Source: Alphaproteobacteria bacterium UBA6178 (GTDB taxonomy: Bacteria; Pseudomonadota; Alphaproteobacteria; Rickettsiales; UBA3002). Taken from it: a stretch of 64,000 nt of DNA. The notes beneath the pieces were generated by a model. The model saw only the letters and a list, made by a program, of their open reading frames with translations. It had not been told where the DNA came from and made no database searches. A program made the position numbers and the translations under genes. The stretch spans positions 1-64,000 of the forward strand of contig DITS01000048.1 of the NCBI GenBank assembly GCA_002422205.1, written 5' to 3'. Shown here in pieces: positions 49,028-57,657 of the stretch (its first letter is position 1; each line of letters starts with the position of its first letter).

Positions 49028-50371
49028 CTAATACTGCATTTTGAGGTTAAAGCCACGTAGCACGATGCCATTGGCAATGAAGCTATTATCACCATCGACC
49101 GCCAGATTATGACGATCCGTGGTGGTGCCGGATTGCAAAGGAGTCAGTGAAGTGATTTCAAGCGGCTCTCCTTCATGGCGCAGCAGCAAATCGCCTGGCT
49201 CCAGTTTGGTTAAGTTTTCTTTTAACTTACCCGTTACCAAGGCAGGGTTGATTGCTTTCCAACCGTCTTTAGTCAGGACCGGATGACCATCAGTAATTTG
49301 TAATACCCCGTCATTTACACTGTAAATGGTTTCGGTAATGGTGAAGTTCCGTGTGGTGGCCGTGACCGTGTTGATCGAGCCATAGCCTTTGACCTGATCG
49401 CCGGTTTTGATATCTTCGATCGGCTTATGCGTGCCATCGGCCATGAGGACCTGACTGCCGAGTGCGAGACAGTCGCCGCCACCGCCGCCGTCACCATCAC
49501 CATCACCCGTCATACAACTGAAGCCTACAGTTGAGCTACAAAAACCTACGGTTTCCTGATTGTTACAAGACAGCTTATCTTCGAGCAACGTGCGGGCATC
49601 ATCAGGAATTGGCGAATTGCCAATAATGTCGGTAACCGTAAATTGTACCGGATCGCCATTGATGCTGGAATTAAAAGGACTGTTGACAGTTGAGTAACCG
49701 AGCGAACTGGCAGCAGCGACACGGCATGAGCTTTCACAGGTTGCAAGTTGGTTAAACAGGCTAAGGTTAGCAGGGCTGTTTGCATCGCCAGCACGAATCT
49801 GACCGGCAATTGTTTTGCACTGCTTCATGCAGGTGTTGATGGTAGTAGCACCCGCCTGGCGTATTTTATTTTCCTTCTCGCGATCGGCGTTTTGCGTTTC
49901 GCGTTGCTTTTTAGCATCCTTGCTCTCAACGCCATTTGGCTTAGAAAGCAACGGAATGAGCTTTGCTTCGAAGCTGTGACAGAAACTATTCAGGGTTTGC
50001 GTGGTACTGTCGACAAGATCACAACCGGTTTCGGTGATGTTAACATCGCAGATACGAGGAGCGGGACAGCACACGGCAGCCTGAGCAGCGGGCATGCGCG
50101 GATGGTCGGACCATTCACTTAAATTATCGGGACAAAAATGTTTGGGAGGGCAATGGCAATCGGGCATCTGTTTACCACTCAACGCCGCACCCGTGGTCCA
50201 ATTGAAGGAAGGCGCCATGCGGTCGCGCTCTGGCAAGCATGCTTTTTTAGCGGCTTGCCAGTTTGGGCCTGCCGCGTGGGCATGGCTTGTAAATAAATGC
50301 GAACCCAACGAAAGAAGGGAGCACAAAACCAGTAGCGGTCCCATTTTAAGTGTTTGAGTAATATAATGCAT
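49028..50371 (-). CDS. Secreted Cys-rich protein with C-terminal Hint (hedgehog/intein-like) domain
   Basis: A 447-residue exported protein: signal peptide (about 1-34), a Cys-rich region (about 45-290, some 20 cysteines), an Asp/Gly-rich hinge (DGDGDGGGGGD) and a Hint domain (about 301-440). Hint features are the nucleophile C301 in GDCLALGSQVLMADGTHKPIEDI, the TDGH block (T360, H363) and the C-terminal block HNLAVDGDNSFIANGIVLRG. The last block lacks the usual terminal His-Asn, so self-cleavage at C301 is more likely than splicing. It is first in the Hint-TadG-TadE-TadE run, 10 bases before the TadG-like gene, suggesting a processed surface protein linked to Tad pili. Confidence 0.85.
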   Translation of the reverse strand: MHYITQTLKMGPLLVLCSLLSLGSHLFTSHAHAAGPNWQAAKKACLPERDRMAPSFNWTTGAALSGKQMPDCHCPPKHFCPDNLSEWSDHPRMPAAQAAVCCPAPRICDVNITETGCDLVDSTTQTLNSFCHSFEAKLIPLLSKPNGVESKDAKKQRETQNADREKENKIRQAGATTINTCMKQCKTIAGQIRAGDANSPANLSLFNQLATCESSCRVAAASSLGYSTVNSPFNSSINGDPVQFTVTDIIGNSPIPDDARTLLEDKLSCNNQETVGFCSSTVGFSCMTGDGDGDGGGGGDCLALGSQVLMADGTHKPIEDIKTGDQVKGYGSINTVTATTRNFTITETIYSVNDGVLQITDGHPVLTKDGWKAINPALVTGKLKENLTKLEPGDLLLRHEGEPLEITSLTPLQSGTTTDRHNLAVDGDNSFIANGIVLRGFNLKMQY

Positions 50372-50698
50372 GATGATCTCCCAACAATTTGTATGACTCG
50401 ATTACTCAAATTTTAACTAAAATTAGTTAAATAATGGTTAAAGTTTACATATAAGCGAGGGGCGGGCTGGGGTTCCGTGATTAGGTTATCAATTAATAAA
50501 TTGATATTACTTATTATTTTGTTGAGATACTTTAGTTTCTGCGGCTCTGGCCTTAGTGAGTCATTGATAGTCGTATATTAATAATGCCGTCTGGACTTAT
50601 AGCAGCTCGAGTCATGCATCAAAAATCCTCATTGCATCTTTATTGTCGGGGCTGTAAGCAACGGTTAATCAAATTTAACCTTTATGGAGAATTGGCAC
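50372..50698. other. AT-rich divergent spacer between the Hint gene and the RTX gene
   Basis: No gene is seen in these 327 bases. It should hold the promoters of both divergent genes. A 7-bp dyad ATCAATT / AATTGAT with loop AATA lies at 488-505 past 50000 (50488-50505) and could be an operator. No dispersed repeat family is present. Confidence 0.5.
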
Positions 50699-52045
50699 AT
50701 GGCATCGATCATAGGAACAAATTCCGCGGATGGTCTGGCAGGCACGGCGCAAGCGGATTCAATAAGCGGCCTCGATGGTAATGACACCGTCTGGGCAAAT
50801 GAAGGCGACGATACCGTGCGCGGCGGCTATGGGCAGGACTGGCTTTGGGGCTGGACCGGTAATGACAGCATGCTGGGTGATGAAGGCCATGATATTTTAG
50901 GCGGTGATGAGGGCAATGACACGTTGTTTGGCGGTGACGGCAATGACTCTTTATATGGCTCCGCTGGTCATGATTCGTTGAATGGCGGCAATGGCGATGA
51001 CAGGCTCGAAGGCGCGGCAGGCAATGACCGCCTGTTTGGTGGCGATGGTGACGACTTCATGCATACGGATGTGGGCAATGACGTGGCCTATGGCGGTAAC
51101 GGCGTGGATATGATTTTTGGCGGCTTGGGTAATGACACCTTATATGGCGAAGGCGAAAACGACCGCCTGTTTTCTGAGCAAGGCGATGACGTGGTCTATG
51201 GTGGCGACGGTGACGATGTCGTATTTGCCGATGATGGCAATGACTGGGTGGATGGTGGCAATCAGAATGACCTGATTTACGGCTGGAGCGGGGCGGATAC
51301 CCTGCTCGGCGGTGCGGGCGATGATACGCTGATTGGTGAATGGGAAAATGATAGCCTCGTCGGTGGCGATGGCAATGACCTGATTTTTGGTGGGTCTGAG
51401 AATGATACGATTTTTGGTGACGCCGGTGATGATGTGTTAAACGGTCAGTGGGGTCAGGATTCTATTCAGGGCGGTGCGGGCAATGACACGATTTATGGCG
51501 GCGCTAACAACGACACGCTGCGTGGCGGCTCGGGCGATGACGTGCTCTCAGGCGAAGAAGAGCGCGATTATTTAGTAGGCGATAGCGGCAATGATACGCT
51601 GGTCGGCGGCGGTCATAATGATTCGTTGTATGGCGGCTCGGGCGATGACGTGCTGAGCGGTGATATCGGCAATGATTTTATCCATGATGGTATTGGTTAT
51701 AATTATGCAACCGGCGGCGAAGGAAGCGACATCTTCCGTTTCCAATACACCAAAAGCGCCAATAGCACAGCGGGCATAGAAAATGTCATGCGCATTACCG
51801 ATTATGAGGCCTTCTCGGATAAGGTGCAAATTCTGGCGTATGAAAAAGATATCACACTAAAGAGCGTCAACAACATGCTGACCTTTGATGGAAACAATGT
51901 GATCATTTCACCATTTGCAACCGATGCGAATGACTATGTGATACTTGAGAATGCAGCAGATGGAAAATTTTCTGTCACCATGACCGAGTCAACCAACGCC
52001 ACAGGTGATTATTGGCTGATAGAAATTATGAGCATACCGGTCTAA
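50699..52045 (+). CDS. RTX-type calcium-binding repeat protein
   Basis: A 448-residue protein, nearly all of it glycine/aspartate-rich nonapeptides of the GGxGNDxLx type (about residues 15-345, roughly 35 units), which fold as calcium-filled parallel beta-rolls outside the cell. The last ~100 residues form a non-repeat domain resembling C-terminal type I secretion regions. There is no signal peptide, as expected for type I export. No enzymatic domain is present, so a surface or matrix role is likely. The ATG at 50699 has GGAGA 8 bases upstream, which makes the ATG at 50684 unlikely. No secretion genes are adjacent. Confidence 0.9.
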   Translation: MASIIGTNSADGLAGTAQADSISGLDGNDTVWANEGDDTVRGGYGQDWLWGWTGNDSMLGDEGHDILGGDEGNDTLFGGDGNDSLYGSAGHDSLNGGNGDDRLEGAAGNDRLFGGDGDDFMHTDVGNDVAYGGNGVDMIFGGLGNDTLYGEGENDRLFSEQGDDVVYGGDGDDVVFADDGNDWVDGGNQNDLIYGWSGADTLLGGAGDDTLIGEWENDSLVGGDGNDLIFGGSENDTIFGDAGDDVLNGQWGQDSIQGGAGNDTIYGGANNDTLRGGSGDDVLSGEEERDYLVGDSGNDTLVGGGHNDSLYGGSGDDVLSGDIGNDFIHDGIGYNYATGGEGSDIFRFQYTKSANSTAGIENVMRITDYEAFSDKVQILAYEKDITLKSVNNMLTFDGNNVIISPFATDANDYVILENAADGKFSVTMTESTNATGDYWLIEIMSIPV

Positions 52046-52086
52046 TCCTCGTAGCATCCCGCTAAATCGCATGGTATAAATCCGTC

Positions 52087-53061
52087 ATGAATGACATCAT
52101 GACATGGCGCGAGCGCCTGATTATTTACCTCAAGGGCATGGCCATGGGTACGGCGGATATTATCCCCGGTGTGTCGGGCGGTACCATGGCGTTTATTCTG
52201 GGAATATATGAGCGATTGCTGGCCGCCATTCGTGCAGTAAACTGGACATGGTTTAGTAAGGTGCGACGCTTTAAATGGGCGGAAGCAACGGCCTTGCTCG
52301 ATATTTGGTTTTTGATTCCTCTGATTGCGGGGATTATCTCTGCCTTTATTGTCTTTACGCGTGTGATACCACTGCCGCTATGGCTGAACACGCATCCTGA
52401 GCTGGTCTATGGCTTGTTCTTCGGTCTCATTGCGGGGTCTGTCTGGGTGTTGCTGACAGGCCTGCAACGTGACACGCAAAATGATAAAGCAAATAGTCTC
52501 TTCACCCCTAAAAGTGGGGCACTCTTGGCAGTGGGTATTATAATAGGATTGCTGGTTGTCAACCTCGTGCCAGCGGATACACCGGATGCAAGCTGGTTTT
52601 ATTTTATCTGTGGCATGGTGGCGATTTCGGCGATGCTATTGCCGGGCATTTCGGGCTCATTTATTTTGCTGATTTTGGGCAAATATGCGGCAGTGCTGGA
52701 AGCCATCAGCGAATTTAATCTGCACATACTCTTTCCTTTTGCCTTTGGTTGCGGGGTGGGGCTGATGGGGTTTGCGCGTATCATTGGCTATTGCATTGGA
52801 CGCTGGCCGCACGCTATGGTGAAGCTGATTTGCGGTTTGCTGATCGGCACCTTATATGCCATTTGGCCTTTTCAGGAACGGGTATTTGTGACCGTGAGCG
52901 GCAAACAAAAACTGCTGGAATCAACGCCAATATGGCCCATGCAGTGGCAACAGGAAGAATGGCTGGCAGTGGGGCTGATGCTGCTGGGCGTTGCGCTGGT
53001 GATAGCCATGGCACGCTGGGCCGCAACGCATGAATCATCGCAGGCTGCACCCCTTGCATAA
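52087..53061 (+). CDS. DUF368 (PopT-type) polyprenyl-phosphate carrier
   Basis: A 324-residue polytopic membrane protein with the DUF368 signatures KGMAMGTADIIPGVSGGTMAFILGIYERLL near the N-terminus and its inverted-repeat counterpart GMVAISAMLLPGISGSFILLILGKYAAVL in the second half. DUF368 proteins (PopT) are reported to return undecaprenyl phosphate across the inner membrane for envelope synthesis. About eight membrane segments are visible. It stands 39 bases before the hydroxylase-family gene. Confidence 0.9.
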   Translation: MNDIMTWRERLIIYLKGMAMGTADIIPGVSGGTMAFILGIYERLLAAIRAVNWTWFSKVRRFKWAEATALLDIWFLIPLIAGIISAFIVFTRVIPLPLWLNTHPELVYGLFFGLIAGSVWVLLTGLQRDTQNDKANSLFTPKSGALLAVGIIIGLLVVNLVPADTPDASWFYFICGMVAISAMLLPGISGSFILLILGKYAAVLEAISEFNLHILFPFAFGCGVGLMGFARIIGYCIGRWPHAMVKLICGLLIGTLYAIWPFQERVFVTVSGKQKLLESTPIWPMQWQQEEWLAVGLMLLGVALVIAMARWAATHESSQAAPLA

Positions 53062-53100
53062 GCATGGGCAACCCTTCGCAATCATGCTATAGTAAGCGCT

Positions 53101-53925
53101 ATGGAAGTAATTTTTACACTCAGCTACTGGGCCAGTATTTTGGAGCCACGCGCCTTGTGGTTTGCAGGGCTGTTTGCCGGATTCACCTTGCTGGGAATTT
53201 GGCTACCAGCCAAACAAGGACAGAAAATTTTTCGCGATGAGTACCGTACGGATGTATTCTATTGGTTTCTTATTCCGCTGATTTGCCTGCCTGTATATTA
53301 TTTCCTTACCTCGATTATTCTGACCCTGCTATATGGCGATGATGGGGCGGGCTTATTGCAATTGCTGCAACAGGGGCGGGAGCCTTTTACTAATTGGCCG
53401 CTATGGCTGCAGGTGATTGCCATTCGGTTGATTGCCGATCTGGTTGATTATTGGGTGCATCGCAGCTTGCATCGTTCGCGACTGTGGAAATGGCATGCGA
53501 TTCATCATATGCCAAAGGAAGTTGACTGGCTTACCTCCGCGCGGTCACACCCGCTGAATACGTTACTCGAATTAATGAGCAGCGGGTTGGTAACGGTCCT
53601 GATTGGCTTTGATCCGGCTGCCTTTGCGATATTGGTGCCGTTTACATTGATTTACGGAGCGATGGTACATTCCAATGTAAGCTGGGATTTTGGTCCGCTG
53701 CGTTATGTCTTTGCCAGCCCGCGCTTTCATCGCTGGCATCACACCAGCCTCGAATTGGGGGGGGATAAAAACTACGCCTCGGTATTCGCATTCATTGATC
53801 TCATATTCGGCACGTTTTATCTGCCTAAAGACGACAGGCCGGATAATCATCCCTTTGGTATTGCGGAGAGCATCCCGGAAAATTCATTTCTTAAGCAAAC
53901 CTTATGGCCGTTCAGGCAACGCTAG
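53101..53925 (+). CDS. Sterol desaturase / fatty acid hydroxylase superfamily protein
   Basis: A 274-residue membrane di-iron enzyme with four N-terminal hydrophobic segments and the histidine boxes HRSLHRSRLWKWHAIHHMP, then RSHPLN and a late HRWHHT, the PF04116 pattern. Family members hydroxylate or desaturate sterols, carotenoids, fatty acids or hopanoid-linked lipids; the substrate cannot be deduced. It follows the DUF368 gene closely. Confidence 0.9.
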   Translation: MEVIFTLSYWASILEPRALWFAGLFAGFTLLGIWLPAKQGQKIFRDEYRTDVFYWFLIPLICLPVYYFLTSIILTLLYGDDGAGLLQLLQQGREPFTNWPLWLQVIAIRLIADLVDYWVHRSLHRSRLWKWHAIHHMPKEVDWLTSARSHPLNTLLELMSSGLVTVLIGFDPAAFAILVPFTLIYGAMVHSNVSWDFGPLRYVFASPRFHRWHHTSLELGGDKNYASVFAFIDLIFGTFYLPKDDRPDNHPFGIAESIPENSFLKQTLWPFRQR

Positions 53926-53982
53926 ATTACCCTTGCATTTAATTAAGTGCTTAACTATTTATTTGGGTAAATAGGATATAAA

Positions 53983-54990
53983 ATGATGGGTAATCCAAAC
54001 GATCATATTCATTCATTGGGATATTTGGCGCTAGGTAGCCGCCTTAAGCGTATCTCTGATGCGTTGTATGCAGCCTGCGCGGAATTTTATAAAGCCAATG
54101 GGGTGGAGTTTGAGCCGAGCAATTTTCCACTGCTTACTCTAATAGAGCAACAAAAGGTCGTGTCGCTTTCCGATGCCGCCACGGCATTGGGGATTACGCA
54201 GGCGGCTATCAGCCAGAAAGCCACCCAAATGCAGAAGGCTGGCTTGATTAAGCTAACGCAGAGCACGCTCGATAAACGCAGCAAATCGATGAGCCTGACA
54301 ACGAAAGGGCAGGTTTTGATCGGTCAGTTGCAACCCCTATGGTATGCGATTCGTCAGACGCAGCATGATATTGGTAGCGAATTACTACACCCCCTATTGC
54401 CATTGCTTGACGCATTTGAAACGGCGATTTCAGGAGTTAATCTGCTACATCAGATGGCAACACATCTACGTGATTATTATGCGGAGCGTATTGTAATCAC
54501 GCAATATAACAAAACATTAAGCCCGCACTTTAAACGGTTAAATGAGCTTTGGTTGAACGAGTATTTTTCGATAGAGCCGCATGATAAGAAGGTGCTAGGC
54601 GATCCACAGCGTTATATATTGGACCGTGGCGGACGCATTTATTTTGCACTGTTGGACGCGCAGGTAGTAGGAACTTGCGCATTATATCCTGAAGAGAGCG
54701 ATGACAAGACCGGCGCTTCGTATGAATTCACTAAAATGGCAATGGACCCTAATTTACGTGGCAAGGGAATCGGGCGTCGCATGCTGGCGCATGTGATTGA
54801 AGAAGCGTGCGGGGATGGAATTGAACGCTTGTATTTGCTCACCTCCTCCAAGCTAAACCCTGCTTGTCATTTATACCGCACAATGGGTTTTACGGATGTG
54901 CCGCTTACCGCGCAGGATGCCGCAAAATATAATCGCGCTGATGTAAAAATGGAGCTGTGGCTGAACCAAACGAATCGCTCAGCCGCGTAA
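53983..54990 (+). CDS. MarR-type regulator fused to a GNAT acetyltransferase
   Basis: A 335-residue two-domain protein. The N-terminal half is a winged-helix MarR domain (about 15-145, with LSDAATALGITQAAISQKATQMQKAGLI and DKRSKSMSLTTKG). The C-terminal half is a GNAT domain (about 180-325) with the acetyl-CoA loop MDPNLRGKGIGRRML and the later LYRTMGFTDV. Such fusions probably acetylate a small molecule or protein and control nearby genes. A ribosome site (AGGATAT) precedes the first ATG; a second ATG is three bases later. Confidence 0.92.
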   Translation: MMGNPNDHIHSLGYLALGSRLKRISDALYAACAEFYKANGVEFEPSNFPLLTLIEQQKVVSLSDAATALGITQAAISQKATQMQKAGLIKLTQSTLDKRSKSMSLTTKGQVLIGQLQPLWYAIRQTQHDIGSELLHPLLPLLDAFETAISGVNLLHQMATHLRDYYAERIVITQYNKTLSPHFKRLNELWLNEYFSIEPHDKKVLGDPQRYILDRGGRIYFALLDAQVVGTCALYPEESDDKTGASYEFTKMAMDPNLRGKGIGRRMLAHVIEEACGDGIERLYLLTSSKLNPACHLYRTMGFTDVPLTAQDAAKYNRADVKMELWLNQTNRSAA

Positions 54991-55037
54991 ATTCAATCGC
55001 GCTGTACTCCGCTTTCGGGCTGCGATATAGTAATTGT

Positions 55038-55796
55038 ATGAATACGCATCAGTCACAGTCAGGCTTTGCTCTTTTCTCGGTTACCGGTTTGGCGGTTATC
55101 GTTGGTCTGTTGCTAATAACGGGCTTAGGGCAGTGGCTCTGGCATAACACGCTGCGCATGGGGGAATATTGCCACCGTATCAGCGCTGAGCTGAGCATTC
55201 AAAATTATACCATGGATGGCTGTAATACGATTGGGACCAGTATTGCGAGCTTTCGCAATTATCTGGAGCAGCGGGTGAGCTATTCGCGCTTTGGCGATAC
55301 CATGAATCTGGAAGAATTCTCCGCCAAAATCGCCCGCGAATTTGCCAGCCGTGGTATTGGGTTTAATTCGCCGCAGCTATCAGGCTTAATTGATACCGGC
55401 ATGCTAAATAACAAAAACTTTGATCTGGATGGTGCCCCATCCCTCGACAAGCTGCGCATGGCGCTTACCCGTGGGTCGGTAGGGTCGGATTATTTACGGA
55501 TGGGCAATGCAGACGCCGCGCAGCAATGGCTGAAATCCAGTGCGAATATGGGTGAATACGGAGTGTTGTCGCAGCTCTCATTGGGCTCGGCATATATGGA
55601 AGGCACGGGCGGTATCGGCAAGGATCTGGAACAGTCCTATCAGTATAATTCGATGGCGCTGGATTCGATCAATAAGTTGCAACGCGCGGGCACACCCGAA
55701 TCCAGCCGCTTGCTGGAGTCGCTGCCAGCGGCACCATCTGAGATGTCGTCTTCGTTATCATCGGCACTCAATCAAACGCGCCAGCAATTACCGTAG
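55038..55796 (+). CDS. Membrane-anchored protein with Sel1-like repeat region
   Basis: A 252-residue product from the ATG at 55038 (MNTHQSQSGFALFSV); the longer frame overlaps the previous gene. One N-terminal membrane helix (about 10-37) resembles prepilin-like anchors. The C-terminal half includes MGNADAAQQWLKSSANMGEYGVLSQLSLGSAYMEG, similar to one or two Sel1/TPR-like repeats. Unknown function; it lies next to the Flp pilin genes, so a Tad-pilus role is possible but unproven. Confidence 0.65.
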   Translation: MNTHQSQSGFALFSVTGLAVIVGLLLITGLGQWLWHNTLRMGEYCHRISAELSIQNYTMDGCNTIGTSIASFRNYLEQRVSYSRFGDTMNLEEFSAKIAREFASRGIGFNSPQLSGLIDTGMLNNKNFDLDGAPSLDKLRMALTRGSVGSDYLRMGNADAAQQWLKSSANMGEYGVLSQLSLGSAYMEGTGGIGKDLEQSYQYNSMALDSINKLQRAGTPESSRLLESLPAAPSEMSSSLSSALNQTRQQLP

Positions 55797-55805
55797 AGAA
55801 AAAAC

Positions 55806-55835
55806 AAACGCCCGCATGTTTCCATGCGGGCGTTT
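55806..55835 (-). terminator. Terminator hairpin downstream of flp1
   Basis: A 13-bp stem (AAACGCCCGCATG / CATGCGGGCGTTT) with a TTTC loop; on the minus strand it is followed by GTTTTTT. It stands between the plus-strand gene ending at 55796 and flp1 and may serve both. Near-identical hairpins follow flp2 and flp3. Confidence 0.88.
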
Positions 55836-55856
55836 ATATGCAAATTCCAGACTTGA

Positions 55857-56036
55857 TTAGAAGCTGGAAACACCTTTGCTGAGTGCGCTGGAGGTAGCGC
55901 TGAAGGTGTTTTTCAATGAGTTACCCAGGGTGGTCATTGCAACGATTGCTGCAACAGCAATCAAGGCAGCGATCAGGCCGTATTCAATCGCGGTTGCGCC
56001 GGATTCGTCTTTAATGAAGTTGGTAAAAGTTTTCAT
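55857..56036 (-). CDS. flp: Flp family type IVb pilin 1
   Basis: A 59-residue prepilin of the Flp/Fap family. After a short basic leader it has DESGATAIEYGLIAALIAVAAIVAM, the TadA-type hydrophobic stretch with the Glu-Tyr pair, and a small C-terminal tail SATSSALSKGVSSF. Short Flp pilins are cleaved by a TadV/CpaA peptidase just before the hydrophobic core. It differs from flp2 and flp3 mainly in codon choice and in the leader (MKTFTNF versus MKTLTNF). A terminator hairpin follows. Confidence 0.93.
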   Translation of the reverse strand: MKTFTNFIKDESGATAIEYGLIAALIAVAAIVAMTTLGNSLKNTFSATSSALSKGVSSF

Positions 56037-56254
56037 GTTGGTTAGTCTCCAATATTGGTTATGCTAAGCACTCCCCGTTGCACAAGATAAGCCATCCAAA
56101 CGTTTAATGACGTTGATTCAAACTCATCACTACAAATCGCTTATACCAGCTTACGGTAGGTGAGTAAATAATCAATCATCAAACTTTCCACAGGCTATAT
56201 GGATCACCACCATCTTTTTAGAAATACGTTGCAAAAAAGTAGCACCAAAAAACA

Positions 56255-56284
56255 AACGCCCGCATGGGGGGACATGCGGGCGTT
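56255..56284 (-). terminator. Terminator hairpin downstream of flp2
   Basis: Stem AACGCCCGCATG / CATGCGGGCGTT with a GGGGGA loop, followed on the minus strand by TGTTTTTT. It is the same element as those after flp1 and flp3. Confidence 0.88.
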
Positions 56285-56305
56285 GTCGATCCATTGGTCT
56301 GCAAC

Positions 56306-56485
56306 TTAGAAGTTGGAGACACCTTTGCTAAGTGCGCTGGACGTTGCGCTGAAAGTATTTTTCAGCGAATTGCCAAGCGTTGTCATAGCAACAATGGCGG
56401 CTACGGCGATGAGCGCGGCAATAAGGCCGTATTCGATCGCGGTAGCGCCGGATTCGTCTTTGATAAAGTTGGTAAGAGTTTTCAT
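56306..56485 (-). CDS. flp: Flp family type IVb pilin 2
   Basis: A 59-residue Flp pilin (MKTLTNFIKDESGATAIEYG...GVSNF). It is almost identical to flp3; the two genes and their upstream regions form a tandem duplication (see 56931). The 77-residue frame running up to 56539 continues upstream of this ATG and is not supported. Each pilin gene has its own terminator, so the three are probably separate transcripts. Confidence 0.93.
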   Translation of the reverse strand: MKTLTNFIKDESGATAIEYGLIAALIAVAAIVAMTTLGNSLKNTFSATSSALSKGVSNF

Positions 56486-56699
56486 AATAATATGACTCCA
56501 GTAAGCGGGCAATGCCAAGGCAAAAACCCTATTGAACAAGATGAACAGATCATAACGGGCAAAGAAAGTGCCGATTAAGGTTCATCAACCTACGCTGATC
56601 TTTGACCAGCTGATAACAACATAGCGGAATAAATACGTAAATTCAAGTGAATAATTGATGTGGGGCGGGTGCGGAATGTGTAAGGAGAGTATAAAAACA

Positions 56700-56727
56700 A
56701 ACGCCCGCATGAGGGCATGCGGGCGTT
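56700..56727 (-). terminator. Terminator hairpin downstream of flp3
   Basis: Stem AACGCCCGCATG / CATGCGGGCGTT with an AGGG loop, followed on the minus strand by TGTTTTTAT. It is the third copy of the pilin terminator. Confidence 0.9.
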
Positions 56728-56750
56728 GTCATAATGAATGGGTCTACAGC

Positions 56751-56930
56751 TTAGAAGCTGGAGACACCTTTGCTCAGCGCGCTGGAGGTAGTGCTGAAAG
56801 TATTTTTCAGCGAGTTACCCAGCGTTGTCAGAGCAATAATGGCGGCTACGGCGATCAATGCGGCAATAAGACCGTATTCAATCGCAGTGGCGCCGGATTC
56901 GTCTTTGATAAAGTTGGTAAGAGTTTTCAT
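56751..56930 (-). CDS. flp: Flp family type IVb pilin 3
   Basis: A 59-residue Flp pilin differing from flp2 by a few residues in the helix (IIALTTLG versus IVAMTTLG), in the tail (STTSS) and at the C-terminus. The upstream ~70 bases (56931-57003) are essentially identical to those of flp2 (56486-56558), so both share one promoter sequence. The core Tad machinery is not in the window. Confidence 0.93.
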   Translation of the reverse strand: MKTLTNFIKDESGATAIEYGLIAALIAVAAIIALTTLGNSLKNTFSTTSSALSKGVSSF

Positions 56931-57108
56931 AATAATATGACTCCAGTAAGCGGGCAATGCCAAGGCAAAAACCCTATTGAACAAGATGAACAGATCATAA
57001 CGGGCATACATAGAAGCCGATTAAGGTTCATCAACCTACGCTGGCCTTGACCAGCTAAGATAATTATATTAAAATATTAACCAATATGCAACCTAAAAAG
57101 TTAATAAA

Positions 57109-57624
57109 TTAACTTTTCCATAGTTGCTCTAGCTCATATAACCCTTTCTGAAAAAGGCACCGTTCATACTCAAGGCGACGTGCCAGCACCGGATTATTAA
57201 ATGCTGCGTGAAGCTGAGAGCGGTTAGCAAACAAGGCCCGCTCATTATAGACGCAATACTGCATGACGGGCACATAGCAGCCTGTCGATTTAAGATGGGT
57301 TGCGGCGTGATGATATTCTGCCTCGCGCGTCAGGCGCCATTGTGGGTCATCTGGCCGAGCAGATGATGGACCGCCTGCCGGATCGCTGATATCGAAAGCG
57401 GACACAGACGGTGCGCCGTAGCGCAGCGTATAAAGCCAGCGAAAGCGTAAGCCGTAACGATGCTGCGAGGGGGTGATGATGCCGCGCTCTAAACACAGAT
57501 CGAGGGTTTCAGCAGTTTCGCCATGGGCGCGCTTGAGAATCAGCTCGGGCGTGCCCAGATCGGTTTGGGGGCGCTCGAGGGGCGGCCTCCCACGGCGCGA
57601 ACGAAAGCGTGAAGTGCCAGTCAT
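57109..57624 (-). CDS. Hypothetical phage-like protein (RGRPPL type)
   Basis: A 171-residue basic protein beginning SRFRSRRGRPPLERPQTDLGTPELILKRAHGE. The RGRPPL-x-RP-x-D-x-GTPEL opening recalls small proteins seen near phage-derived or terminase genes in alphaproteobacteria, such as Rickettsiales; this is from memory and not checked. The rest (LCLERGIITPSQHRYGLRFRWLYTLRYG) is helical. A ribosome site (GGAG) lies 5 bases before the ATG. It follows the next gene with a 33-base gap. Confidence 0.7.
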   Translation of the reverse strand: MTGTSRFRSRRGRPPLERPQTDLGTPELILKRAHGETAETLDLCLERGIITPSQHRYGLRFRWLYTLRYGAPSVSAFDISDPAGGPSSARPDDPQWRLTREAEYHHAATHLKSTGCYVPVMQYCVYNERALFANRSQLHAAFNNPVLARRLEYERCLFQKGLYELEQLWKS

Positions 57625-57657
57625 TGCATCTCCAACGATTGCATGGGTGAAACGAAA

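Larger units (their letters stand above)
56486..57003. repeat. Duplicated upstream regions of flp2 and flp3
   Basis: The stretch 56486-56558 reappears at 56931-57003 with no difference I can see by eye, including AATAATATGACTCCAGTAAG and CAAAAACCCTATTGAACAAG. With the two pilin genes this forms a direct duplication with a period of 445 bases. The identity of the upstream region exceeds that of the coding regions. Confidence 0.85.

Noticed and set aside
50584..50781. Plus-strand frame of 65 residues before the RTX gene
   Set aside because: It overlaps the RTX gene in another frame and lacks a ribosome site or pattern.
50740..51740. Tandem DNA repeat
   Set aside because: The periodicity is the protein-level RTX nonapeptide; the bases vary at synonymous sites, so it is coding.
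55876..57050. Plus-strand frames opposite the three pilin genes
   Set aside because: They mirror each other only because the pilin genes on the other strand are duplicated.
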